DNA from: Magnetovibrio sp.
GTDB lineage: Bacteria > Pseudomonadota > Alphaproteobacteria > Rhodospirillales > Magnetovibrionaceae
Assembly: GCA_016763255.1 (NCBI GenBank)
Contig: JAESUA010000299.1
Location: 1 to 7,393, forward strand
DNA length: 7,393 nt
Direction of reading: 5' to 3'
Made by a program: the position numbers and the translations under genes. Shown piece by piece: positions 1 through 5,610 of the stretch. Under the pieces are notes generated by a model. It saw only the letters and a program-made list of their open reading frames with translations. It ran no database searches and was not told the DNA's origin. The first letter of the stretch is position 1. The number at the start of each line of letters is the position of its first letter.

Positions 1-929
1 TCCATTGGGCGTTCGCTCTCCATATCAGCTTTTATATCTTCGGTAGCTGTAATTTGATCTGGTGTGTCTTCATATATAAAGGAAGCTTCTAACTCATGCT
101 GCAAGTAACTATCTGGATTATATTGATAGCCTTTTTCCGTTCTTCGCTTTGCATACAATTTTATTAAATTAAAAGCAATTTCTTTTACTCTCGACTTCGT
201 TTTCTGTTTAAGTGTTTTCCATGCTTTACTGCCAAGTTTATATATTTTTGGCGGTTTTCCGTCCTTACCATTATACTTGGTGATCTTGTGCAAAGAATGA
301 ATACTTAAATACAATATATCGCGCTCACCATATACCAGTTTTATGGCTTCTTGTTTTTTGCCCTCGACATCAATTTTCTGTAAGCCACCGAACCTACCTA
401 TCCCATGGTCAATATGAGTGACATAATCGCCAACGTCCAAATTTGTTAGTTCCTTTAAAGTTATAGCTTGCTTTTTTGCGTAGCCATTTTTAAGATGAAA
501 CTTTTGGTAACGCTCAAAAATTTGATGATCGGTATAACATACTATTTTATTATCGTCATCGACAAACCCTTGATACAATGAAAGTACTATCGTTTTATAA
601 TGAACATCCTGTTCTACATCTTCAAAAATATCGTTCAGCCTTTTTGCCTGTTGTTCACTAACGCAGCAAATATAATTGATATAATCCTTATTGTGATTAC
701 TGTTTAAATTTTCAATTAATAAATCGAATTGTTTATTAAATGATGGCTGGGGTTTAGTGTTGTAATTTATGTTTTGGTCGCTGAGCGTAGTCGAAGCGCC
801 AAACTCAACCAAGGTGAAATCTAATAATTGTTTTTTTAGTATTTCAGAATTACAAAATAGTTCTGCTGGTGTTCCATGTTTTACATCTGTTGAAAGCGTT
901 TTAAAAGCCTCTTCAGCCTTTTCGAAATG
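1..929 (-). CDS. mfd: Mfd (transcription-repair coupling factor), internal fragment, Bacteroidota-like
   Basis: Mfd is a cytoplasmic ATP-driven translocase that removes stalled RNA polymerase from DNA lesions and recruits UvrA. The minus strand is open from 929 down to the window edge (309 codons). It has neither a start nor a stop, which marks an internal piece of a protein of roughly 1100 residues. Fragment residues 160-262 match the RNA-polymerase-interacting (CarD-like) domain, with LDVGDYVTHIDHGIGRFGGL followed by ERDILYLSIHSLHKI. Residues 285-309 (YEDTPDQITATEDIKADMES then ERPM) are the segment just before the Walker A motif of the translocase; the motif itself lies beyond base 1. AT-rich codon choice and the lysine- and asparagine-rich protein fit Bacteroidota rather than the alphaproteobacterial genes that follow. 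Past 929 the frame meets a stop at 933-935, inside foreign sequence. Identity is near certain; the host phylum is inferred. Confidence 0.92.
781..796. repeat. CTTCGACTACGCTCAG-type short repeat inside mfd
   Basis: The minus strand reads CTTCGACTACGCTCAG here. From memory, this 16-mer and close variants are frequent dispersed repeats in Flavobacteriia and some other bacteria, usually in intergenic DNA. Here it lies in the mfd coding frame and encodes part of the peptide GASTTLSDQ, in a poorly conserved stretch ahead of the RNA-polymerase-interacting domain. Its GC-rich sequence stands out against the AT-rich surroundings. Only one copy is in the window, so its status as a repeat rests on recall. 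Confidence 0.35.
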
Positions 930-1738
930 TGGTCATCGATTTTGCCCACAGGGGTCACTTCTGCGGCGGTGCCGGTGAGGAACACCTGGGTAGCGTTGGC
1001 CAACTCTTCGGGCATGATCACCCGCTCGACCACTTCGATGCCGCGGGTTTTGGCCAAATCGATGACCGTGCGTCGGGTGATGCCATCCAAAAAACAGTCC
1101 GGGATCGGGGTGTGCAATTTGCCATCTCCCATTTCCATGAAGATGTTTGCGCCGGTGGCTTCGGTCACTTGGCCGCGCCAATCCAGCAACAAGGAATCTG
1201 TAAATCCGGCTGCTTCGGCGTCATGCTTGGACAGGGTTGAAATCATATACAGACCACAGGCCTTGGCATGCACCGGCGCGGTGTTGGGCGGCGGGCGACG
1301 CCAGGTGGAGGTTTGCAGGCTGATGCCCTTGGCGCGTGCTTCGGGGGAAAAGTAGCTGGGCCACTCCCACGCTGCAATGGCCAAGTGGATGGTATTGTTT
1401 TGCGCTGCGACACCCATCATTTCGCTGCCACGCCACGCCAGCGGACGCAGGTATCCATCGGTGATGTTGTTGACGGCGCAGGCATCCAAGCAAGCTTGGT
1501 CGATTTCTTCCACTGAATAGGGAATTTCAAAACCCATGATTTCAGCGGACTTGATCAGCCGTTCGGAATGCTCGCGCAGTTTAAAAATCTCGCCTGAATA
1601 CATGCGCACGCCTTCGAAGACGCCTGATCCGTAATGCAGCGTATGGGTCAAAAAGTGGACGTTGGCGTCGCGCCACTCGACCATTTTAGCGTCGTACCAT
1701 ATTTTGCCATCACGATCGTCGTATGCAGGTCCTGCCAT
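881..1738 (-). CDS. ilvE: Branched-chain amino acid aminotransferase, C-terminally truncated and fused out of frame to mfd DNA
   Basis: IlvE is a cytoplasmic PLP enzyme of fold type IV that interconverts leucine, isoleucine and valine with their 2-oxo acids, using glutamate and 2-oxoglutarate. The N-terminus (IWYDAKMVEWRDANVHFLTH, then LHYGSGVFEGVR at 35-46) is typical of class IV transaminases. The PLP lysine is K159 in HAKACGLYMIS. VTEATGANIF (191-200) carries the cofactor-binding glutamate E193, and FLTGTAAEVTPVG (253-265) is the phosphate-binding region. Authentic sequence stops at H270. The last 15 residues (ISKRLKRLLKRFQQM) are an artefact of reading mfd DNA in the wrong frame. Family members are around 290-300 residues, so about 20-25 C-terminal residues are lost. 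The start at 1738 is supported by AAGGA at 1747-1751, 8 nt upstream, and by a consensus-like promoter at 1833-1861. In the source genome the gene was probably intact. Confidence 0.93.
   Translation of the reverse strand: MAGPAYDDRDGKIWYDAKMVEWRDANVHFLTHTLHYGSGVFEGVRMYSGEIFKLREHSERLIKSAEIMGFEIPYSVEEIDQACLDACAVNNITDGYLRPLAWRGSEMMGVAAQNNTIHLAIAAWEWPSYFSPEARAKGISLQTSTWRRPPPNTAPVHAKACGLYMISTLSKHDAEAAGFTDSLLLDWRGQVTEATGANIFMEMGDGKLHTPIPDCFLDGITRRTVIDLAKTRGIEVVERVIMPEELANATQVFLTGTAAEVTPVGKIDDHISKRLKRLLKRFQQM
922..932. other. Chimeric junction between Bacteroidota-like mfd and alphaproteobacterial ilvE
   Basis: Both genes run on the minus strand. The last recognisable IlvE residues (VTPVGKIDDH) end at base 929. 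The first recognisable Mfd residues (HFEKAEEAF) begin at 929 in a different frame. Composition changes sharply at the same point, from AT-rich to GC-richer. No transposase, tRNA, integrase or direct repeat marks the site. The two readings overlap by a few bases, so a microhomology join of a few nucleotides is possible. The simplest explanation is a misassembly or library chimera. A real recombination event would have disrupted both a branched-chain aminotransferase gene and mfd. Confidence 0.82.
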
Positions 1739-1766
1739 CGTCTTCGTCCTTCTTATTGCTTCAGTT

Positions 1767-1783
1767 CAGTGCAGCTGGCACTG
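1767..1783. promoter_or_regulatory. Inverted repeat in the ilvE leader (CAGTGC-5 nt-GCACTG)
   Basis: Perfect 6-bp arms CAGTGC (1767-1772) and GCACTG (1778-1783) flank a 5-nt spacer, about 30 bp upstream of the ilvE start. If transcription starts from the promoter at 1833-1861, this sequence lies in the ilvE mRNA leader and could form a small GC-rich hairpin ahead of the ribosome binding site. It could equally be a protein-binding site. There is no U-tract after it on either strand, so it is not a terminator. Confidence 0.35.
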
Positions 1784-1805
1784 GCGCAATTTTATTACTG
1801 TTTTT

Positions 1806-1816
1806 GGGGTTGCCCC
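1806..1816. other. Small hairpin GGGG-TTG-CCCC in the ilvE/marR intergenic region
   Basis: Four G residues (1806-1809) and four C residues (1813-1816) are separated by TTG. On the minus strand this would be a 4-bp GC stem with a CAA loop near the 5' end of the predicted ilvE transcript. It is short and could be chance. It is recorded because a second hairpin (1767-1783) lies in the same leader. Confidence 0.2.
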
Positions 1817-1832
1817 CGGAATGTTGTTGCGT

Positions 1833-1861
1833 TTTCTATCAGGGATGGGCATATATGTCAA
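1833..1861 (-). promoter_or_regulatory. Sigma70-type promoter for ilvE
   Basis: On the minus strand a perfect -35 hexamer TTGACA (1856-1861) is followed after 17 nt by TAGAAA (1833-1838), which matches four of six positions of the -10 consensus TATAAT. A transcript would start near 1826 and give an ilvE leader of about 85-90 nt. The -35 box overlaps the inverted repeat at 1857-1871, so a protein bound there would block this promoter. Spacing and the -35 are ideal; the -10 is only fair. Confidence 0.55.
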
Positions 1862-1871
1862 CAACACTGAC
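1857..1871. promoter_or_regulatory. Candidate MarR-family operator (GTCA-7 nt-TGAC)
   Basis: GTCA (1857-1860) and TGAC (1868-1871) form an inverted repeat around ACAACAC. It extends outward to TATGTCA against TGACTTA with one mismatch. It lies 22 bp before the marR start and covers the -35 box of the divergent ilvE promoter. MarR proteins usually bind short imperfect palindromes in the divergent region upstream of their own gene, so this is a reasonable operator candidate. The half-sites are only 4-7 bp, so chance cannot be excluded. Confidence 0.35.
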
Positions 1872-1893
1872 TTAATTTTGAGGTGGGCAAATC

Positions 1894-2403
1894 ATGAGCC
1901 AAAGTGATCAAGAAAGCTTAGCAAACGATCAGGACGACTATCTCAGCAATGAGGAATTGCGTCAGGCCTTGGAACTGTTGTTTTTTGCCTATCGTGATTT
2001 CACCGGGGAACCGGATGTGATCTTGGCCAACGACGGCTTTGGACGGGCCCATCACCGGGTGATCTATTTTGTTAAATGCAATCCAGGCATCACCGTCAAT
2101 CGACTGCTAGGTATCTTGAAAATCACCAAGCAAAGTTTATCCCGGGTGCTGGGGCAATTGGTCCGCGAGGATTTTATCCTGCAACAAACCGACCCCGGCG
2201 ATCGCCGTCGTCGCACCTTGGTGCTGACCGATAAGGGTAATGCGTTGGAAAGCCGTTTGACGGGATGCCAAAGTGCGCGCATCGGCCGGGCCTACAAAGC
2301 CGCCGGTGTCGATGCGGTGCGCGGCTTTAAGGCGGTGTTGACCCAAATCATCAATGCCGATGATCGCGCGCGCTTCACAGGTGGTGGCCCTCATACCGAC
2401 TGA
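1894..2403 (+). CDS. MarR-family winged helix-turn-helix regulator
   Basis: This is a predicted cytoplasmic DNA-binding protein of 169 residues, somewhat longer than the usual MarR length because of an acidic N-terminal extension (about 1-20). The winged HTH spans about residues 52-115: HRVIYFVKCNPGITVNRLLG, then the recognition-helix region ITKQSLSRVLGQLVREDFI (77-95), and the wing DPGDRRRRTLVLTDKG (100-115), which holds the family's conserved D-RRR and L-T--G pattern. GAGGTG at 1880-1885, 8 nt before the ATG, supports the start. The gene is divergent from ilvE and 57 bp upstream of the response regulator, so it is probably first in a three-gene operon. From memory, a MarR protein next to an OmpR-type regulator recalls PetP-PetR of Rhodobacter capsulatus, near the cytochrome bc1 genes; those genes are not in this window. 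The ligand is unknown. Family call firm, role inferred. Confidence 0.9.
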   Translation: MSQSDQESLANDQDDYLSNEELRQALELLFFAYRDFTGEPDVILANDGFGRAHHRVIYFVKCNPGITVNRLLGILKITKQSLSRVLGQLVREDFILQQTDPGDRRRRTLVLTDKGNALESRLTGCQSARIGRAYKAAGVDAVRGFKAVLTQIINADDRARFTGGGPHTD

Positions 2404-2460
2404 ATGCTAATCTGCCCATAACAATATCGTCAGAGGCGGACAATTGAAGGAGCTTGGGGC

Positions 2461-3165
2461 ATGGTAGCCGACCTTCCCCATATTTTGGTGGTGGATGATG
2501 ATGACCGTCTGCGTGAGTTGCTGAGGAAATATCTCAGCGACAATGGATTTTTTGTGCTCACCGCCACAGATGCCCAGAATGCCCGCGCCAAACTGGTTTC
2601 ATTGTCGTTTGACTTGATTGTCCTTGATTTGATGATGCCGGGGGAAAGTGGGCTTGATTTTGCGGCCGATCTTCGCAAAACCTCGGATGTGCCGATCTTG
2701 ATGCTCACCGCCATGGGCGAAGCCGAAGACCGCATTCGTGGATTGGAAAACGGTGCCGATGACTACCTCACCAAACCGTTTGAGCCACGTGAATTGTTGC
2801 TGCGGGTGAACAATATCCTCAAACGCGTGCCGCAGCGCGACGAAGACATCATAGCACCGCAACCCATCATGATGGGCGCGGCGAGTTTTGATATGGAGCG
2901 CGGTGTGTTGACGGTTGATGGTCAACCAGTGCGTCTGACCACCGTTGAGGTGTTGTTGCTCAAAGCCTTGGCCGCGCAACCAGGAGAGCCGCTCAGCCGT
3001 GATGATTTGATCGAACGCACCGGCGCGGATGCGGATGTCAATTCGGGCGGACGTGCGGTGGATGTGCAGGTCACCCGCTTGCGGCGAAAAATTGAAGCCG
3101 ACCCGAAGCTGCCGCGCTATCTTCAAACAGTACGTGGCAAGGGCTACGTACTGATGCCGGATTGA
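2461..3165 (+). CDS. OmpR/PhoB-family two-component response regulator (PetR/OmpR-like)
   Basis: This 234-residue protein has the standard two-domain length. The N-terminal receiver domain (about 6-120) has the acidic pocket DDDD at 12-15, phospho-acceptor D56 in LIVLDLMMPGESG, T83 in ILMLTAMGE and K105 in DDYLTKPFEP, so every residue needed for phosphorylation is present. The C-terminal winged-helix domain (about 137-232) shows VRLTTVEVLLLKAL, the AVDVQVTRLRRKIE recognition helix and the terminal TVRGKGYVL hairpin of the OmpR family. AAGGAG at 2447-2452, 8 nt before the ATG, fixes the start. The stop is 10 bp before the kinase start, and the kinase ribosome binding site overlaps it, so the two are very likely cotranscribed partners. 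OmpR-type regulators act as dimers on promoter DNA. The regulon cannot be told from sequence; osmotic or envelope control (OmpR) or respiratory gene control (PetR) are both possible by analogy. Confidence 0.93.
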   Translation: MVADLPHILVVDDDDRLRELLRKYLSDNGFFVLTATDAQNARAKLVSLSFDLIVLDLMMPGESGLDFAADLRKTSDVPILMLTAMGEAEDRIRGLENGADDYLTKPFEPRELLLRVNNILKRVPQRDEDIIAPQPIMMGAASFDMERGVLTVDGQPVRLTTVEVLLLKALAAQPGEPLSRDDLIERTGADADVNSGGRAVDVQVTRLRRKIEADPKLPRYLQTVRGKGYVLMPD

Positions 3166-3175
3166 GGACGCGTCG

Positions 3176-4336
3176 ATGCAATTGTCCACGGTGCTAAAAC
3201 CATACCTTCCCAAAAGCCTGCTGGGGCGTTCGGTGCTGATCATCATCACGCCGCTGGTGTTGCTGCAGGTGGTTACGGCGACGATCTTTTTTGAAAATCA
3301 CTGGAGCAAAGTCGGGCGCCGCTTGGCGTTGGGGGTCGCCGGGGAAATCGCCCTGGTGATCGATACGTTGCGTCGCACACCCGATATCGATACTCATCAA
3401 GCGCTGTTTCGCCAAGCCCATATATATTTGCAGCTGGAGTTGGACTACAAGCCCGGCGATGTGTTGGGCGATACCCGCAAATTGGGGGAAACCATCTTGG
3501 TGCGCCAATTGACCGGGGCGATGGGCGAAGTGGTCAACAAACCCCATCGCATCGATGCCAAAAGCCGCAAACGCTTCGTCGAGGTCGATGTGCAATTGGC
3601 CGAGGGCGTGTTGAGCATCATCGTGCCGCGAAAACGACTGTTTTCCACCACCACTTATGTCTTTGTGTTGTGGTTGGCGGGCACCTCGATGTTGCTGTTC
3701 GGTGTGGCAATGGTGTTCATGCGCAATCAGGTGCGCCCGATCTCCAAGCTGGCCCAAGCCGCCGACGATTTCGGCATGGGCCGCGACACCCCACGTTTTA
3801 AGCCCGAAGGCGCGACCGAGGTGCGCCGCGCGGCGGGAGCCTTTATCGCCATGCGTGATCGCATTAAACGTCAAATCCAACAGCGCACCTCAATGCTGGC
3901 GGGGGTATCGCATGATCTGCGCACGCCGTTGACACGGATGAAATTGCAGTTGGAGATGATGGGCGACGATGATGGTATTGATGAGCTCAAAACCGACATC
4001 ACCGACATGGAGCACATGCTCGAAGAATATCTCGCCTTTGCCCGTGGCGAAGGCGGTGAAACGGCGGTTGATCACAGCCTGTCCGATATGTTGCATGAGG
4101 TGGTGACCCAGGCACGGCGCAAGGGCGGAGCCATCGATCTGCATTGCGAAGGCGACATTCGTGCGCCGATCAAACCCAATGCGCTCAAACGCGCACTGAC
4201 CAACTTCGCGGAAAATGCCACCCGCTATGGCGAGCACGTCTCGATCCGCTCCGGCATCCGGGGGGGGATGGTAGAACTGGTGATCGACGACGACGGCCCC
4301 GGCATCCCCGAAGACAAGCGCGACGACGTCTTCTAA
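3176..4336 (+). CDS. EnvZ-like sensor histidine kinase, cut short by an in-frame TAA
   Basis: This is an inner-membrane sensor kinase, the likely partner of the response regulator just upstream. Residues 18-39 (RSVLIIITPLVLLQVVTATI) form the first membrane helix and about 40-158 a periplasmic sensor domain. TYVFVLWLAGTSMLLFGVAM (about 161-180) is the second helix, followed by a HAMP domain (about 184-237). The HisKA segment GVSHDLRTPLTRMKLQLEMM has the phospho-accepting H246. The ATPase domain shows the N box with N347 (NFAENATRYGE) and the G1 box DDDGPGIPE (371-379). Translation ends at VF just after G1, so the ATP lid, the G2 box and the last strand are missing from this product. GAGGA at 3164-3168, 7 nt before the ATG, supports the start. 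In EnvZ-type kinases the missing region is needed for ATP binding, so the product as written should be inactive. The TAA could be a real mutation or a sequencing error. Confidence 0.9.
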   Translation: MQLSTVLKPYLPKSLLGRSVLIIITPLVLLQVVTATIFFENHWSKVGRRLALGVAGEIALVIDTLRRTPDIDTHQALFRQAHIYLQLELDYKPGDVLGDTRKLGETILVRQLTGAMGEVVNKPHRIDAKSRKRFVEVDVQLAEGVLSIIVPRKRLFSTTTYVFVLWLAGTSMLLFGVAMVFMRNQVRPISKLAQAADDFGMGRDTPRFKPEGATEVRRAAGAFIAMRDRIKRQIQQRTSMLAGVSHDLRTPLTRMKLQLEMMGDDDGIDELKTDITDMEHMLEEYLAFARGEGGETAVDHSLSDMLHEVVTQARRKGGAIDLHCEGDIRAPIKPNALKRALTNFAENATRYGEHVSIRSGIRGGMVELVIDDDGPGIPEDKRDDVF

Positions 4337-4495
4337 CCGTTTTTTCGCCTAGATAACTCCCGCAACCCGGTCACCGGCGGGGTCGGCCTCGGCATGACCA
4401 TCGCGCGTGATGCGATCCGTGGTCACGGCGGTGAAATTTTGCTCGAAGACGCGCCGGGCGGGGGCTTGAGGGTGCGGGTGTCGTTGCCGCTTTAG
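4337..4495 (+). pseudogene. In-frame remainder of the histidine kinase (G2 box and C-terminus)
   Basis: Directly after the TAA at 4334-4336 the same frame stays open for 52 codons to TAG at 4493-4495. It reads PFFRLDNSRNPVTGG, then the G2 box GVGLGM (402-407 in whole-kinase numbering), then TIARDAIRGHGGEI and a final RVRVSLPL. This is exactly the expected end of an EnvZ-like ATPase domain, with VF-x-PFFRLD straddling the stop. The family usually has lysine or arginine at x, so AAA to TAA, a single base change, explains it with no frameshift. The full-length protein would have 439 residues, close to the EnvZ length. Its good conservation means the stop is very recent, is a sequence error, or is read through. 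Confidence 0.88.
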
Positions 4496-4590
4496 GGGCT
4501 AGGTTCTCAGCAAACGACTGGCAGTACGCATAGGCGATAGGCCGCTTATGACCCAAAGCCAAAGTTTCGGTCCAACCTAAAACGGGCCCG

Positions 4591-5382
4591 TCAAATGAGG
4601 AACAGATTATCGAGGGCGGTAAAAAGGTCATCACCGAAAGACGGCCCCTTGTGGATGATGGGAACGTTTTGCGGCACCCTGGCGAGATGCTCGTCGTCGG
4701 GATCAAGGCTGGTGATAAGGGCCAACGGAATGTTGCGGGTGGCTGACATGGCGCAAAGCCCGATGGCCAGATCGATGCCGTCAAGTTCCGGCATGATGGC
4801 CGATATGATGATGAGATCGGGCTTGGTCTGCACGATCAGCGGAAATGCCTCAAAAACCGTGGACACCGTTGTCACCCGGTAACCGCATTGTTGCAATTCG
4901 CGCTGCACATAGTGATTGGCGGCGCCGTGCAGCATCACCAGCATGACTTCGACATTACGGACTTCGATGTCGGATTGCGAGAAGCCGATTTTGGCCGGCA
5001 ACTGGCGGACCACCTGCGCGGCGTCGCTGTCGAGCGCCATTCGCCCCTCGACGACGTCATCCAGCCGATCGACAAAAATCTGCAGGTCGTCCAAGGCCCG
5101 CGGCGGAAGTTCCCGGACACTGGCCATGTAATCCTCAAGGCGGTGGGCGATGGTGCCGATGAGCCGCAACCCTACGTTACCTGCTTGGATCCGCAACTTC
5201 AGGGCAGCCCGGGGAACCGCGGCGGTGAGCTCCTCGATGGAATTTCGTTCGTGGCGGACGCCATTGAGAAGCAAGGTGAGCTCTGTCACCAGCTCCTTGG
5301 CTTCATCGATAAATTCCTGACGCAGTTCATGGGCGATAGCCTCTATGCCCTGTGAATAAATGCCACTTAAGTCATCAGTCAT
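4591..5382 (-). CDS. Degenerate Hpt-like plus pseudo-receiver signalling protein
   Basis: This 263-residue soluble protein looks like two phosphorelay domains that have lost their active residues. Residues about 20-112 form a helical Hpt/CheA-P1-like unit: FIDEAKELVTELTLLLNG, then LRIQAGNVGLRLIGTIAHRL and EDYM. Aligned with the usual AH-x-xKG-x-AG motif, the phosphorylated histidine becomes R64 and the following lysine A67, while G68 and the AHRLED helix remain. Residues about 144-260 resemble a receiver domain. The canonical DLxxxDxxMPxxDG is here DLIIISAIMPELDG, with S194 at the phospho-aspartate position. The acidic pair after strand 1 is absent (VMLVMLHGAA), but T224 and K245 are kept. 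Such a protein probably acts as a partner or adaptor without phosphotransfer. It converges on the kinase gene. A GAGG at 5390-5393, 7 nt before the ATG, supports the start. No known symbol; domain assignment is by motif only. Confidence 0.75.
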   Translation of the reverse strand: MTDDLSGIYSQGIEAIAHELRQEFIDEAKELVTELTLLLNGVRHERNSIEELTAAVPRAALKLRIQAGNVGLRLIGTIAHRLEDYMASVRELPPRALDDLQIFVDRLDDVVEGRMALDSDAAQVVRQLPAKIGFSQSDIEVRNVEVMLVMLHGAANHYVQRELQQCGYRVTTVSTVFEAFPLIVQTKPDLIIISAIMPELDGIDLAIGLCAMSATRNIPLALITSLDPDDEHLARVPQNVPIIHKGPSFGDDLFTALDNLFLI

Positions 5383-5516
5383 GACAACGCCTCATACAGG
5401 TCGGAGTATTGCAAACGACATCTCTCAAGTAAGCATTAAATCTATCTCTGACCATACCTAAATTTCACCTTTGTTGGAATTGGTTTCGCTCCGCAGCCAC
5501 CGACAGGTTGAGCTTA

Positions 5517-5529
5517 CCGCTAAAAGCGG
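5517..5529. other. Short hairpin CCGCT-AAA-AGCGG
   Basis: Perfect 5-bp arms CCGCT (5517-5521) and AGCGG (5525-5529) enclose a 3-nt loop. It is the first of three closely spaced inverted repeats. There is no U-tract downstream on either strand, so it is not a classic terminator by itself. Confidence 0.3.
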
Positions 5530-5534
5530 ACGGT

Positions 5535-5566
5535 ACATGCGCCCCCATATCCACAGGGGCGTATGT
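5535..5566 (+). terminator. 11-bp stem-loop, possible terminator or processed RNA structure
   Basis: The arms ACATGCGCCCC (5535-5545) and GGGGCGTATGT (5556-5566) pair over 11 positions on the plus-strand RNA, with one G-U wobble, around a 10-nt loop. On the minus strand that position is an A-C mismatch, so plus-strand RNA folds better. Three further T residues follow (5567-5569), a weak tail for a Rho-independent terminator. No plus-strand gene is recognised just upstream, so the transcript it would end is unknown. Confidence 0.35.
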
Positions 5567-5593
5567 TTTGTGAGTGCTAAAACGGAGGCAATT

Positions 5594-5610
5594 GGCCTAA
5601 CGGTCAGGCC
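5594..5610 (-). other. Hairpin at the end of the PhnA-like ORF (GGCCTGACCGTTAGGCC on the minus strand)
   Basis: The minus strand reads GGCCTG-ACCGT-TAGGCC: five Watson-Crick pairs plus one G-U around a 5-nt loop. It overlaps the TGA of the 52-codon ORF, the right place for a terminator or mRNA end structure. The sequence that follows lacks an immediate U-run, so termination is uncertain. Confidence 0.3.

Noticed and set aside
881..1738. A genuine Mfd-IlvE fusion gene
   Set aside because: The two coding frames differ at the join, so no fusion protein is made; each gene is simply cut.
2599..3249. Minus-strand ORF of 216 codons opposite the response regulator
   Set aside because: His- and Arg-rich antisense shadow of a gene with all family motifs on the plus strand; it has no domain features of its own.
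3194..3880. Minus-strand ORF of 228 codons opposite the histidine kinase
   Set aside because: Antisense shadow with abundant His, Gln and Gly, typical of reverse reading of GC-rich coding DNA.
4328..4345. Frameshift as the cause of the kinase truncation
   Set aside because: The expected C-terminal sequence continues in the same frame after TAA, so a base substitution explains it and no insertion or deletion is needed.
4500..4579. TAGGTT and AACCTA as ends of an inverted repeat between the convergent genes
   Set aside because: Six-bp arms nearly 70 bp apart are expected by chance, and nothing element-like lies between them.
4582..4591. Perfect palindrome ACGGGCCCGT just after the Hpt/receiver-like stop codon, considered as a terminator
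   Set aside because: The arms have no loop between them, so a stable RNA hairpin cannot form, and only four T residues follow on the minus strand.
4888..5355. Plus-strand ORF of 155 codons opposite the Hpt/receiver-like gene
   Set aside because: The minus strand has the coherent two-domain protein and a ribosome site; the plus frame shows no family motif.
5547..5555. ATATCCACA as a DnaA box (one mismatch to TTATCCACA)
   Set aside because: A single near-match within a hairpin loop, with no cluster of boxes and no origin-type neighbours.
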